Source of the DNA: Solwaraspora sp. WMMD792
Lineage (GTDB): Bacteria > Actinomycetota > Actinomycetes > Mycobacteriales > Micromonosporaceae
Direction: 5' to 3'
Assembly (NCBI RefSeq): GCF_029626105.1
Contig: NZ_JARUBH010000009.1
Location: 1,116,001-1,180,000, forward strand
Length of the DNA stretch: 64,000 nucleotides
A model generated the notes under the pieces. The model worked only from the letters and a program-made list of their open reading frames with translations. It ran no database searches and had not been told where the DNA came from. Positions within the stretch are counted from its first letter, which is position 1. The number at the start of each line of letters is the position of its first letter. This document shows, piece by piece, positions 29,965 through 39,158 of this stretch. The position numbers and the translations under genes are program-made.

Positions 29965-32034
29965 TCAATCGGCGGCTGGGCTGCTGGCCACCCCGGCGGG
30001 TAGGAACCGCCGGCCGGTCACCCGCTGCGCGGTGCCGGTCCGGTCCAGGTACGGGGTGATCCCGCCGAGGTGGAACGGCCACCCCGCGCCGAGGATCATG
30101 CACAGGTCGAGGTCCTGTGGTTCGGCGACCACACCCTCGTCGAGCATCAGCCGGGCCTCCTGCGCCAACGCGTCGAGGGCCCGTTGCCGGACCTGCTCGG
30201 CGGTCAACGGCTGCGACCCGACCTCCAGCAGCTTGCCGATCTCGGGGTTTATCTCGTCGTCCACCATCAACGGCAGCCCGGACTCGGCGATCCGCCGCAG
30301 GTTGTCGCTGACCGTGAACCGGTCGGGGTAGGCGGCGTGCAACGTACCGCCGACATGGTGGGCCACCGGCGGGCCGACCAGTTGCAGCAGGGCCAGCGGC
30401 CGCATCGGCAGGCCGAGCGGGTCCAGCGCGGCGTCGGCGACCTCCGGCGGGGTGCCGGCGTCCACCGCGGCGAAGATCTCGCCGAGGAACCGGGTCAGCA
30501 GCCGGTTGACCACGAAGGCCGGGGCGTCCGACACCAGCACGCAGGACTTGCGCAGCTGCTTGCCGATGGCGAACGCGGTGGCCAGGGCCGCGTCGTCGGT
30601 CCGCTCCCCGCGGACGATCTCCAGCAGGGGCAGGACGGCGACCGGGTTGAAGAAGTGGAAGCCGACCACCCGTTCGGGGTGGGCCAGGTCGGCGGCCATG
30701 TCGGAGACGGACAGCGACGAGGTGTTGGTGGCCAGGATCGTTTCGGGGCCGACGATCGACTCGACCTCGGCCCACACCTGCTTCTTGACCTTGAGGTCCT
30801 CGAAGACGGCCTCGATGACGAAATCGGCGTCGGCGAAGGCGCTCTTGTCGACCGACCCGCTCACCAGCGCCAGCAGCTTCGCCGCCGTTCCGGTGTCCAT
30901 CCGGCCCTTGCCGACCTGCTTCTCGATCTCGGAGTGCACGTAGCTCAGCCCGGCGTCCACCCGGGCCTGGTCCAGGTCGGTGAGCACCACCGGCACCTGC
31001 AGTCGGCGGGCGAACAGCAGCGCCAACTGGGAGGCCATCAACCCGGCCCCGACGACGCCGACCTTGGTGACCGGCCGGGCCAGGTCCGCCGAGGGAGCGC
31101 CGGCCGGCCGCTTGGCGCGTCGCTGGACCAGGTCGAACGCGTACAGCCCGCTGCGCAGTTCCTCGGACAGGATCAGGTCGGCGAGGGCCTCGTCCTCGGC
31201 GGCCGTGCCGTCGGCGAACGGGGTCTCCTTGGCCAGCGCGAGCAGGTCGAGGGCCCGGTAAGCGGCCGGTACCGCACCGTGTAGCCGCTGGTCGAGCAGC
31301 TGGCGGGCGAAGTAGAGCACCCCGTCCCACATGTCCCGGTCGACCTCCGGGCGGTCGACGGTGACCTCGCCGGTGACCACGCCGGCCGCCCACTGCAGGG
31401 ACCGCTCCAGGAAGTCGGCCGGTTCGAGCAGGATGTCGGCGATGCCCATCTCCGCGGCCTGCTTCGGCTTGAGCATCTTGTTCTGGGTCAACGGATTCTG
31501 GATGATCACCTGTGCGGCGGCCGGGATGCCGATCAGGTTCGGCAGCAACTGGGTGCCTCCCCAGCCCGGCACCAGACCGAGGGACACCTCCGGCAGGGCC
31601 AGCGGACCCGCTCCGCCGGACAGCGTCCGGTAGTGGCAGTGCAGGGCGAGTTCCAGCCCGCCACCCATCGCGGTGCCGTTGACGAAGGCGAAGGTCGGCA
31701 CCGCGCTGTCGCGCAGCCGGGCGAAGATCCGGTGGCCCGTCCGGCCGATCTCCAGCGCCTGCTCCCGGTCGACGAGCTGCGGCATAGCGGTGAGGTCGGC
31801 GCCGACGCAGAAGACGTACGGCTTGCCGGTGACCGCCACGAAGGCCGGCTCGCCGGCCAGTGCCTCGGTGATCGCCGCGTCCAGGCCGGCCAGCCCGGCC
31901 GGCCCGAGGGTGTTGGGTCTGCGGTGGTCCAGGCCGTTGTCCAGGGTGATCAGCGCGGCGGGCCGGTCCAGTCCGGGTACGTTCACCTGCCGGACCAGCG
32001 CCCGGGTGACCACCTCGTCGGGGTTGTGCAGCAT
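29965..32034 (-). CDS. fadB: Bifunctional enoyl-CoA hydratase / 3-hydroxyacyl-CoA dehydrogenase (FadB-type)
   Basis: The 689-residue beta-oxidation enzyme has an N-terminal crotonase domain (FCVGADLTAM, NGTAMGGGLELALHCHYR, PEVSLGLVPGWGGTQ). The NAD-binding dehydrogenase follows from about residue 317 (VGVVGAGLMASQLALLFARR, ATNTSSLSVSDMA, HPERVVGFHFFNPVAVLPLLEIV), then a C-terminal helical domain. It hydrates enoyl-CoA and oxidises the 3-hydroxy product. The ATG overlaps the thiolase TGA (TGATG), with GGGAGACGAGA upstream, so the two genes form a FadB-FadA-type trifunctional unit. Confidence 0.94.
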   Translation of the reverse strand: MLHNPDEVVTRALVRQVNVPGLDRPAALITLDNGLDHRRPNTLGPAGLAGLDAAITEALAGEPAFVAVTGKPYVFCVGADLTAMPQLVDREQALEIGRTGHRIFARLRDSAVPTFAFVNGTAMGGGLELALHCHYRTLSGGAGPLALPEVSLGLVPGWGGTQLLPNLIGIPAAAQVIIQNPLTQNKMLKPKQAAEMGIADILLEPADFLERSLQWAAGVVTGEVTVDRPEVDRDMWDGVLYFARQLLDQRLHGAVPAAYRALDLLALAKETPFADGTAAEDEALADLILSEELRSGLYAFDLVQRRAKRPAGAPSADLARPVTKVGVVGAGLMASQLALLFARRLQVPVVLTDLDQARVDAGLSYVHSEIEKQVGKGRMDTGTAAKLLALVSGSVDKSAFADADFVIEAVFEDLKVKKQVWAEVESIVGPETILATNTSSLSVSDMAADLAHPERVVGFHFFNPVAVLPLLEIVRGERTDDAALATAFAIGKQLRKSCVLVSDAPAFVVNRLLTRFLGEIFAAVDAGTPPEVADAALDPLGLPMRPLALLQLVGPPVAHHVGGTLHAAYPDRFTVSDNLRRIAESGLPLMVDDEINPEIGKLLEVGSQPLTAEQVRQRALDALAQEARLMLDEGVVAEPQDLDLCMILGAGWPFHLGGITPYLDRTGTAQRVTGRRFLPAGVASSPAAD

Positions 32035-33245
32035 CAGTTCTCGTCTCCCTGCTGTGCCGGGCCGGTCCAGGCCGGGTTCTCCCAGATGACCGAGCCGCCC
32101 ATGCCGATGCCGATGCACATGGCGGTCAGCCCGTAGCGCACCTCGGGATGTTCGGCGAACTGCCGGGCCAGCTGGGTCATCAGCCGTACGCCGGAGGAGG
32201 CCAGCGGGTGCCCGATGGCGATGGCGCCACCCCACGGGTTGACCCGTGGGTCGTCGGCGTCGACGCCGAAGTGGTCGAGGAAGGCCAGCACCTGGACGGC
32301 GAACGCCTCGTTCAGCTCGAACAGGCCGATGTCGTCGATGCCCAGCCCGGCCAGCCGCAGGGCCTTCTCGGTCGCCGGGATCGGGCCGACGCCCATCACC
32401 TCCGGTTCGACGCCGACAAAGCCGTACGAGACCAGCCGCATCGCCACCGGTAGCCCCAGCTCGCGGGCCACGTCCTCGGCGGCGACCACGCTGGCGGTCG
32501 CGCCGTCGTTGAGCCCGGCGGCGTTGCCGGCGGTGACCCGCCCGTGCGGCCGGAACGGGGTCTTGAGGGTGGCCAGCTTCTCCAGGGAGGTCTCCCGGGG
32601 CGCCTCGTCGACGACTGCCAGCCCCCAGCCGGCCTCCGGGTCGCGGACCGCCACCGGGACCAGGTCGGGCTGCAGCTTGCCGTTGGCGTACGCCTTGGCG
32701 GTCTTGACCTGGGAGGCGAGGGCGAAGGCGTCGGCGCGTGCCTTGGTGATGCCGGGCAGCCGGTCGTGCAGGTTCTCTGCGGTCGCGCCCATGATCAGCG
32801 CGGACGGGTCGACCAGCTTCTCGGCCAGGATGCGCGGGTTGGGGTCGACGCCTTCGCCCATCGGGTGCCGCCCCATGTGTTCGACGCCGCCGGCGATCGC
32901 CACGTCGTAGGCGCCCATCGCGATGCCGCCGGCTACCGAGGTGACCGCGGTCATCGCGCCGGCGCACATCCGGTCGATGGCGAAGCCGGGCACCGTCTTG
33001 GGTAGCCCGGCCAGCAGCGCGGCGGTGCGACCGATGGTGAGCCCCTGGTCCCCGGTCTGGGTGGTCGCCGCGATGGCTACCTCCTCGACCCGGTCGGGGG
33101 GTAGTTGCGGGTTGCGCCGCAGCAGTTCGCGGATGCAGCGGATGACGAGGTCGTCGGCGCGGGTGTGGGCGTACATCCCGCCGGCCTTGCCGAACGGGGT
33201 ACGGACGCCGTCGACGAAGACGACGTCCCGGACTTCACGCGGCAC
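32034..33245 (-). CDS. fadA: Acetyl-CoA C-acyltransferase (thiolase, FadA-type)
   Basis: The 403-residue thiolase releases acetyl-CoA from 3-ketoacyl-CoA. It has the active-site Cys in FAIDRMCAGAMTAV, the NEAFAVQ motif, GGAIAIGHPLASSG with the catalytic His, and the C-terminal CIGIGMGGS with the second catalytic Cys. The GTG start at 33245 has GGAGG upstream. It is the first gene of the fadAB pair. A 48-bp perfect palindrome lies 68 bp upstream. Confidence 0.95.
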   Translation of the reverse strand: MPREVRDVVFVDGVRTPFGKAGGMYAHTRADDLVIRCIRELLRRNPQLPPDRVEEVAIAATTQTGDQGLTIGRTAALLAGLPKTVPGFAIDRMCAGAMTAVTSVAGGIAMGAYDVAIAGGVEHMGRHPMGEGVDPNPRILAEKLVDPSALIMGATAENLHDRLPGITKARADAFALASQVKTAKAYANGKLQPDLVPVAVRDPEAGWGLAVVDEAPRETSLEKLATLKTPFRPHGRVTAGNAAGLNDGATASVVAAEDVARELGLPVAMRLVSYGFVGVEPEVMGVGPIPATEKALRLAGLGIDDIGLFELNEAFAVQVLAFLDHFGVDADDPRVNPWGGAIAIGHPLASSGVRLMTQLARQFAEHPEVRYGLTAMCIGIGMGGSVIWENPAWTGPAQQGDEN

Positions 33246-33312
33246 GATGGGGCCTCCTTGCCGGCCTGGGTACGCGGGGCAGGCCTCCATGCTACTTGTC
33301 GGTAACAATGGT

Positions 33313-33360
33313 CGACCGGTGCCCCTGGTGTGGCCCGGGCCACACCAGGGGCACCGGTCG
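33313..33360. repeat. 48-bp perfect palindrome between fadA and galE
   Basis: Positions 33313-33336 are the exact reverse complement of 33337-33360, with no spacer. It lies between divergent genes, about 70 bp from the fadA start and 150 bp from the galE-like start. It could extrude a cruciform or form a long RNA hairpin in either leader transcript. A terminator role is not expected since no gene ends here. Confidence 0.95.
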
Positions 33361-33507
33361 GGGTCTCCTCCGGCGGATCGGTCCGATCCGGCTCCGGTAC
33401 CGTGATTGTCAATCGTGCGCCACCGCCCGCACCGGACATTCGCGACCCGCCGGACGGGCGACGGACGACCAACCCCAGACGGACGACAACCCAACAGAGG
33501 AGACACG

Positions 33508-34509
33508 GTGAAGGTTCTGATCGCCGGAGGCGCGGGCTTCATCGGCAGTACGATCGCCTCCGCCTGCCTCGACGACGGCATCGAACCCGTGGTGCTGGAC
33601 AACCTGAGCACCGGGCGGATCGAGTTCACCCGCGACCGGATCTTCTACCAGGGCGACATCGCCGACGGTGCCCTGATCGACCGGATCTTCGCCGAACACC
33701 CGGACATCAGCGCAGTGGTGCACGCCGCGGCGCTGATCGTGGTGCCCGAATCGGTCGCCGAACCGCTGCGCTACTACCGGGAGAACGTCGCGAAGTCGAT
33801 CGACTTCATCGATCATGTGGCCCGCAACGGAGCCGAGCGGTACCTGTTCAGCTCCTCGGCGTCGATCTACCGGCCGGGTGAGGACTTCTCCGTCGACGAG
33901 TCCTCACCGCTCGAGCCGACCAGCCCGTACGCGCGGACCAAGGCGGTGATGGAGATGCTGCTCGCCGACTGCGCCGCCGCCATGCCGCTGCGGGCGCTGT
34001 CGCTGCGCTACTTCAACCCGATCGGCGCTGACCCGCAGCTGCGCACCGGCCTGCAGATCCGCCAGCCCACCCACGTCCTCGGCAAGCTGATCACCGCCGT
34101 GCAGACCGGGGCCGAGTTCACCATCACCGGGGTCGACTGGCCCACCCGTGACGGCTCGGGAATCCGCGACTACATCCACGTCTGGGACCTGGCCCGGGCG
34201 CACGTCCAGGCGCTGCGCCATTTCGACGAGATTCTGCCGGTCGGCGCCGACCGCCGCTACGAGGTGCTCAACCTCGGCACCGGCGACGGCACCACGGTGC
34301 GTGAGTTCGTCGAGGCCTTCCGCTCAGTGGTCGACCAGCCGCTGCGGGTCCGGGAGATTGGGCCCCGCCCCGGCGACGCCGCCGGCTCGTACACCCGCAG
34401 CGTACGGGCGCGTCGGCTGCTCGACTGGAAGCCCGAGCTGTCCATCGCCGACGGCATCCGGCACTCGCTGGCCTGGTCGGCGCGGCGGGACCAGGTGCTC
34501 AACGACTGA
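33508..34509 (+). CDS. galE: NAD-dependent sugar-nucleotide epimerase (UDP-glucose 4-epimerase type)
   Basis: The 333-residue short-chain dehydrogenase/reductase has an N-terminal GGAGFIGSTIA dinucleotide motif, the catalytic FSSSASIY strand, SPYARTK (YxxxK) and RYFNPIGADP, the last typical of GalE-like epimerases. The C-terminal sugar-binding part has GSGIRDYIHVWDLA and VLNLGTGDGTTVREF. It likely interconverts UDP-glucose and UDP-galactose for envelope polysaccharide synthesis. The GTG at 33508 has AGAGGAGA upstream. Epimerase specificity is inferred. Confidence 0.85.
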   Translation: MKVLIAGGAGFIGSTIASACLDDGIEPVVLDNLSTGRIEFTRDRIFYQGDIADGALIDRIFAEHPDISAVVHAAALIVVPESVAEPLRYYRENVAKSIDFIDHVARNGAERYLFSSSASIYRPGEDFSVDESSPLEPTSPYARTKAVMEMLLADCAAAMPLRALSLRYFNPIGADPQLRTGLQIRQPTHVLGKLITAVQTGAEFTITGVDWPTRDGSGIRDYIHVWDLARAHVQALRHFDEILPVGADRRYEVLNLGTGDGTTVREFVEAFRSVVDQPLRVREIGPRPGDAAGSYTRSVRARRLLDWKPELSIADGIRHSLAWSARRDQVLND

Positions 34510-34575
34510 GCACGGCCTCCGGCCGCGTCGACGGTAACCTTCATCGTGACGTTTCTGGCGACCCGCCGCAGCGGC

Positions 34576-35898
34576 CTACCGCGGCGGGTCCCGCAGCGCG
34601 GCGCTCAGCTCCGCCACGATCAGCGACACCTGCCAGGAGCGGGCACCGAACCCCTGCAACGTCGCCGCCACCGACTCCTCGCTGATCTCCTCCGGCGGAG
34701 TCCAGGCGAGCCGGCGGACCGAGTCCGGCGCGATCAGGTTCTCCGGCGGTAGCAGGTTCGCCGCAGCCGTCCGGATCACCACCTCCCGGCACCGGGCCAG
34801 CCGTGCCGCGGCCGCCGGATCCCGTTCCGCCCAGCGGTGCGGCGGGGGAGGGCCGTCGACCGGGGGCGTGGTCGGCAGGGCGTCGTCGGGCAGGGCGCGG
34901 GCGACGTCCAGCGCGTCCAGCCAGATCCGCGCCAACCGCCGGACCGAGCGGCCGTTGAAACCAGGCAACGCCAGCAGGGCCCGCTCGTCCCGGGGGTCGA
35001 GTTCGGCCGCCGCGATGATCGCCGAATCCGGCAGCACCCGGCCCGGTGCCGAATCGCGGCGGGCGGCGACGTCGTCCCGGGCCTGCCACAACGCGCGTAC
35101 CCGGGCCTGGGCCCGCGCTCCGCGTACCCGGTGGATGCCGGAGGTCCGCCGCCACGGCTCCGGCCGCACCCGGGTCGGCTGGCTGCCCCAGGCGACCAGG
35201 GCGGCGAACTCCTCGGCCGCCCACTGCTGCTTGCCCTGGCGTTCCAACTCCAGGGCGAGCACGTCCCGCAACTCGACCAGCAGTTCGACGTCGAGCGCCG
35301 CGTAGGTCAGCCACGACTCCGGAAGCGGGCGGGTCGACCAGTCAGCGGCGGAGTGATGCTTCTCCAGCGAGAAGCCGAGCAGCGCCTCGGTCAGCGCGGC
35401 CAACCCCACCCGCTCGTAGCCGGCCAGCCGGGCGGCCAACTCGGTGTCGAACAACCGGCGTGGGCGCAACCCGACATCGGCCAGGCAGGGCAGATCCTGG
35501 CTGGCGGCGTGCAGCACCCATTCGGCATCGGCGATCGCGGCGTCGAGCGTGCCCAGCTCAGGCAGCGGCAGCGGGTCGATCAGCGCCGTACCGGCACCCG
35601 CCCGGCGCAGCTGCACCAGATAGGCGCGTTGGGTGTAGCGGTATCCGGAGGCGCGCTCGGCGTCGATGGCGACCGGACCGGAGCCGGCAGCGAACCGGGC
35701 AACGGCCTCGGCGAGAGCGTCGTCGTCGGCTACCGGTGCAGGGGTGCCGTCGCGGGGAGCGGTCAGCGCAACGGGCCCGCCGGGCGAGGAGTCGGACCCC
35801 ACGACATCGGACGCCGGCGGCTGCGCCAGCGGGTGGTGCGGCTCGCTCCCTGCTGGGCGTTGCGCGGTCCGACGGCGCAGGGGGGATTCGTCGGTCAC
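34576..35898 (-). CDS. rnd: Ribonuclease D
   Basis: This 440-residue 3'-5' exoribonuclease has DEDD motifs: AIDAERASGYRY (Exo I), LHAASQDLPCLAD (Exo II) and LTYAALDVELLVEL (Exo III). Two HRDC-like helical regions follow (LWQARDDVAARRDSAPGRVL, and a C-terminal WQVSLIVAELSAAL). It trims tRNA and rRNA 3' ends. The N-terminal 50 residues are low-complexity Pro/Ser-rich. The start GTG at 35898 lies 6 nt after a TAGGGT -10-like motif, so it appears leaderless. This is the Rv2681 position of the conserved block. Confidence 0.94.
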   Translation of the reverse strand: MTDESPLRRRTAQRPAGSEPHHPLAQPPASDVVGSDSSPGGPVALTAPRDGTPAPVADDDALAEAVARFAAGSGPVAIDAERASGYRYTQRAYLVQLRRAGAGTALIDPLPLPELGTLDAAIADAEWVLHAASQDLPCLADVGLRPRRLFDTELAARLAGYERVGLAALTEALLGFSLEKHHSAADWSTRPLPESWLTYAALDVELLVELRDVLALELERQGKQQWAAEEFAALVAWGSQPTRVRPEPWRRTSGIHRVRGARAQARVRALWQARDDVAARRDSAPGRVLPDSAIIAAAELDPRDERALLALPGFNGRSVRRLARIWLDALDVARALPDDALPTTPPVDGPPPPHRWAERDPAAAARLARCREVVIRTAAANLLPPENLIAPDSVRRLAWTPPEEISEESVAATLQGFGARSWQVSLIVAELSAALRDPPR

Positions 35899-35904
35899 CT
35901 GACA

Positions 35905-35910
35905 ACCCTA
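35905..35910 (-). promoter_or_regulatory. Putative -10 (TAGGGT) of leaderless rnd mRNA
   Basis: TAGGGT on the minus strand matches the TAGRRT actinomycete -10 consensus and lies 6 nt before the GTG start, leaving no room for a Shine-Dalgarno leader. Confidence 0.6.
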
Positions 35911-36128
35911 GTGCCCGGCCTGCCGCCGGCCGCACGAGGTGTCACCGGCGCGTCGGCTCCGAGCCGGGCCGAGTTGACCGGCGACACCCCGGTGATGTGT
36001 CCAACGGGTGGCAATCGTGTGATCACCGGGCGAGAGGTGACGACAAACACCGTACTGCCCGGTACGGTCGTATCGCCGCTCAGCGGCAGGTGGGCCGGCT
36101 GCCGCGTTGAAGGAGAGGCTGCCACGAT

Positions 36129-37217
36129 ATGACCAGTGGGTACGACGATCCGCGCTCCACCAATGGGTACGACGATCCACGCTCCGTCGCTGCCCCCGAC
36201 ATCGCGGGCCCGCGACATGCCGCGCCGGAGGCGCATACGCTGCCGGCGGCCCACACCGTCGAGGACGCCTACGCCGCCGATAAGGATCATGCCGACGCCT
36301 ACGCCGCTGAGCAGGCTCATGCCGCCGGCGAGCCGCCCTCTGCTCCAGAGACGTCGACGTCCTGGTCGCCGGCCGGCGCGACCTCGGACCGCCCGGGCTC
36401 GTGGGCGCCGCCGGCCGACCAGCTCCGCCGGGTCACCCCGGTCCGGCGGGGATGGCCAGGGGTGACCGCGCTGCTGCTGGTCCTGCTCCTGGCCGGCCTG
36501 TCGGGTTTCCAGACGCACCAGATCCGCCAGTTGACCACCCGACTCGCCGAGGTCGACCAGCGGCTGGCCCGGGCGCAGGGAGCCGACGCCGATCGCTTTG
36601 AGCTGGTCGAGGCGCGCGCCGCCGAGCTGGAACGGCAGGTCGGCGCGGCCTTCGACCCCGAGGCGATCGCCACGGCGGTGCTGCCCAGCGTCTTCCGGGT
36701 CAGCGCCGGGCGGTTCACCGGCACGGCCTTCGCGGTGGGCGAGTCAGCCGACGGCGGCACCAATCTGCTGACCAACTACCACGTCGTCGAGCCCAGCTAT
36801 CTGGCCGGCAACCGGCGCGTCTTCCTGGAGCGCGACGGTGAACGAATCGAGGCCGCAGTCGTCGCGGTGGACGAGGACAGCGACGTGGCGCAACTGCGGA
36901 CCGACCGTTCCTTCCCCGGCCTGCCGCCAGCTCCCGACGAGGTCAAGTCCGGTCAGCAGATCGTGGTCGTCGGGGCCCCGCTCGGGCTCGTCGACTCGGT
37001 GACCACCGGGGTGGTCAGCGCGTTGCGGGACGCCGACGACAGCACCGGCCCGGTCATCCAGTTCGACGCTCCGATCAACCCCGGCAACTCGGGCGGGCCG
37101 GTGATCAACAGCGGCAAGCAGGTGGTGGGCATCGCCACCGCGAAGGCCCGCGACGCCGAGGGGATCGGGCTGGCTGTGCCGATCCGTACCGCCTGCGACG
37201 TGTTCGAGATCTGCTGA
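36129..37217 (+). CDS. Membrane-anchored trypsin-like serine protease (S1C, no PDZ)
   Basis: The 362-residue protein starts with a tandem GYDDPRS repeat and an acidic/Ala/His-rich cytoplasmic segment. One membrane span (about 109-127) and a predicted coiled coil (128-172) follow. The extracytoplasmic protease domain carries the triad H218 (TNYHVV), D252 (DSDVAQL) and S321 (NPGNSGGP). Unlike typical HtrA it ends right after the protease domain, without a PDZ module, giving a likely substrate-processing rather than chaperone role. The ATG is preceded by GAAGGAGAGG. The neighbour on the 3' side is DUF3000. Confidence 0.9.
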   Translation: MTSGYDDPRSTNGYDDPRSVAAPDIAGPRHAAPEAHTLPAAHTVEDAYAADKDHADAYAAEQAHAAGEPPSAPETSTSWSPAGATSDRPGSWAPPADQLRRVTPVRRGWPGVTALLLVLLLAGLSGFQTHQIRQLTTRLAEVDQRLARAQGADADRFELVEARAAELERQVGAAFDPEAIATAVLPSVFRVSAGRFTGTAFAVGESADGGTNLLTNYHVVEPSYLAGNRRVFLERDGERIEAAVVAVDEDSDVAQLRTDRSFPGLPPAPDEVKSGQQIVVVGAPLGLVDSVTTGVVSALRDADDSTGPVIQFDAPINPGNSGGPVINSGKQVVGIATAKARDAEGIGLAVPIRTACDVFEIC

Positions 37218-37222
37218 CCGGG

Positions 37223-37798
37223 TCAGGCCGTGCCGGCCGACCGCCGCCGGCCCGGCAGCACCGTCACCCCCGGCGGCGGCAGACCGGCGGTCGACGCCAG
37301 TAGGTCACACCAGGCCCTCAGATGGGCGTCGAGCCCAGTGGTCGACGGCGTCCACGAGGCGCGGATCTCGATGTCGCCACCCGCGGGCGGGCCGGCCAGC
37401 TCGCCGAACCGGGTGGAGCAGGTCTGGGTCACCGTGCCGCCCAGCGCGCCGTAGGCGGCGCCGTGCACCTCCAACGCATCGGTCAACCAGGTCCAGCCGA
37501 CGGTCGGCAGCAGTGGGTCCGCGACCAGGTCAACCTCCAGGTCGGCGGTGACGTAGGTCACCAGGCGCAGGGTGCCCTGCCAGGCGTCGTGTCCGTCCGG
37601 GTCGTGCAGCAGGACCAACCGTCCGGTGGCCACCTCGTCCGAGCCACGCAGCACCGTGGCGCTCAACGCGAACGCGTAGGGGGCCAGCCGCTGGGGGGCG
37701 CCGACCTCCTCGATCTGGATCTCCTCCCGGGGGGTCACCGCGCGCAGTCCGGCGACGGCGCGGTGGAACGCCTCGGGCAACGCGGTAAGGGGGGCCAT
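37223..37798 (-). CDS. DUF3000 family protein
   Basis: This 191-residue protein contains FHRAVAGLRAVTPREEIQIEEV, LAPYAFALSATV, GRLVLLHDPDGHDAWQG and VGWTWLTDALE, diagnostic for DUF3000. Function is unknown but it sits beside hemE throughout actinobacteria (Rv2680). The ATG at 37798 gives the family start. It lies 7 nt after TAGGCT on the minus strand, so it seems leaderless. The long upstream frame to 38500 is antisense to hemE and rejected. Confidence 0.92.
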   Translation of the reverse strand: MAPLTALPEAFHRAVAGLRAVTPREEIQIEEVGAPQRLAPYAFALSATVLRGSDEVATGRLVLLHDPDGHDAWQGTLRLVTYVTADLEVDLVADPLLPTVGWTWLTDALEVHGAAYGALGGTVTQTCSTRFGELAGPPAGGDIEIRASWTPSTTGLDAHLRAWCDLLASTAGLPPPGVTVLPGRRRSAGTA

Positions 37799-37805
37799 GG
37801 CCAAA

Positions 37806-37811
37806 AGCCTA
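37806..37811 (-). promoter_or_regulatory. Putative -10 (TAGGCT) of DUF3000 gene
   Basis: TAGGCT on the minus strand lies 7 nt before the ATG with no ribosome-binding site, fitting leaderless initiation. Confidence 0.55.
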
Positions 37812-37891
37812 GGCCGCGCTCCCACCAGATGGGGATCGGCGCGCCGGGGCCCAGTGGCGGTGACCGTGACGACAGCGCTTCGCCGGCGAAG

Positions 37892-37947
37892 GACCGGATC
37901 GGGGCGGCCCGCGACCGACCGGGGCGACCGGACCGGATCGGGGCGGC
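37892..37947. repeat. 17-bp direct repeat in the hemE/DUF3000 divergent region
   Basis: GACCGGATCGGGGCGGC occurs at 37892-37908 and again at 37931-37947, spaced 39 bp start to start (close to four helical turns). It may bind a regulator of hemE. Confidence 0.6.
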
Positions 37948-37974
37948 GGCTGCCGACCAGCCGTGCAACCGTGA

Positions 37975-37980
37975 CACCAT
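37975..37980 (+). promoter_or_regulatory. Putative -10 (CACCAT) of hemE
   Basis: CACCAT keeps the A2/T6 positions of the -10 and lies 8 nt before the hemE ATG, as in other leaderless-looking genes of this window. Confidence 0.4.
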
Positions 37981-37988
37981 AGGCGCCG

Positions 37989-39095
37989 ATGACCACGACG
38001 ACGCCGGGCAACGCCGCCCACGACGCGACACCCGACACACCCGCGCAGGCCCCGGCCCCGGTGGGACCGCTGGCCACCTCCGCCTTCGTCCGGGCCTGCC
38101 GCCGGGAACCGGTGCCGCACACGCCGGTGTGGTTCATGCGCCAGGCCGGTCGTTCGCTGCCCGAGTACCGCCAGCTGCGCAGCGGCATCGGCATGCTGGA
38201 GTCCTGCCGGCGGCCGGACCTGGTCGCCGAGATCACCATGCAGCCGGTACGGCGGCACGGCGTGGACGCCGCGATCCTGTTCAGCGACATCGTCGTCCCG
38301 GTGGCGGCGGCCGGCGTCGAATTGGACATCGTCGCCGGCACCGGGCCGGTCATCGCCGAACCGGTCCGCAGCGCTGCCGACGTCGGTCGGCTTCGTCGGA
38401 TCACCCCGGACGACGTCGGCTTCGTCGACGAGGCGGTTCGGCTGCTCGTCGCCGCGCTCGGTGCGACTCCGCTGATCGGGTTCGCGGGTGCGCCGTTCAC
38501 CCTGGCCAGCTACCTGGTCGAAGGCGGACCGTCACGTACCCACGGGCGGACCAAGGCCCTGATGTACGGCGATCCGCAGACCTGGCACGCGCTCTGCGCC
38601 CGGCTCGCCGAGATCACCCTGGAGTTTCTCCGGGTGCAGGTCGCGGCGGGCGTCGCCGCGGTCCAGCTGTTCGACTCCTGGGCCGGGACGCTCTCCGAGG
38701 CCGACTACCGTCGGCACGTCCTGCCGCACTCCGCGGCGGTGCTGCACGGCCTGGCCGACGCCGGAGTGCCCCGGATCCATTTCGGAGTGGGGACCGCCGA
38801 ACTGCTCAAAGCGATGGGCGAGGCCGGCGCGGACGTGGTCGGGGTGGACTGGCGTACCCCGCTGGACGCCGCGACCGCGCGGATCGGTCCGGACCGTGCC
38901 GTGCAGGGCAACCTCGACCCGTGTCTGCTGCTCGCGCCGTGGCCGGTGGTACGCACCGAGGTCCGGCGGGTACTGGCCGACGGGCGCGCCGCCCCCGGAC
39001 ACGTGTTCAACCTCGGTCACGGGGTGCTGCCGGAGACCGACCCCGACGTGCTGACCAGGGTCGTCGAGTTGGTGCACGAGACGTCGCAGCGCTGA
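37989..39095 (+). CDS. hemE: Uroporphyrinogen decarboxylase
   Basis: The 368-residue enzyme decarboxylates uroporphyrinogen III to coproporphyrinogen III in haem synthesis. It has the signature [46 protein letters not shown] and the final [13 protein letters not shown]. An N-terminal extension of about 25 residues is Thr/Pro/Ala-rich and probably disordered. It is followed 63 bp downstream by hemY and chdC, giving the coproporphyrin-dependent branch in one cluster. Confidence 0.97.
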   Translation: MTTTTPGNAAHDATPDTPAQAPAPVGPLATSAFVRACRREPVPHTPVWFMRQAGRSLPEYRQLRSGIGMLESCRRPDLVAEITMQPVRRHGVDAAILFSDIVVPVAAAGVELDIVAGTGPVIAEPVRSAADVGRLRRITPDDVGFVDEAVRLLVAALGATPLIGFAGAPFTLASYLVEGGPSRTHGRTKALMYGDPQTWHALCARLAEITLEFLRVQVAAGVAAVQLFDSWAGTLSEADYRRHVLPHSAAVLHGLADAGVPRIHFGVGTAELLKAMGEAGADVVGVDWRTPLDAATARIGPDRAVQGNLDPCLLLAPWPVVRTEVRRVLADGRAAPGHVFNLGHGVLPETDPDVLTRVVELVHETSQR

Positions 39096-39146
39096 CCCGC
39101 GTCACACCCGGGTAGGCCCGGCCGGCCGGGCCTACCGCCCGGGTGG

Positions 39147-39152
39147 CAAGGT
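39147..39152 (+). promoter_or_regulatory. Putative -10 (CAAGGT) of hemY
   Basis: CAAGGT lies 6 nt before the ATG. It fits a leaderless start, although read-through from hemE is also possible. Confidence 0.4.
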
Positions 39153-39158
39153 GACGGT

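Noticed and set aside
34560-34590. GACCCGCCGC/GCGGCGGGTC inverted repeat as terminator of galE
   Set aside because: The right arm lies inside the RNase D coding sequence and there is no U-tract; possible only as a weak convergent terminator.
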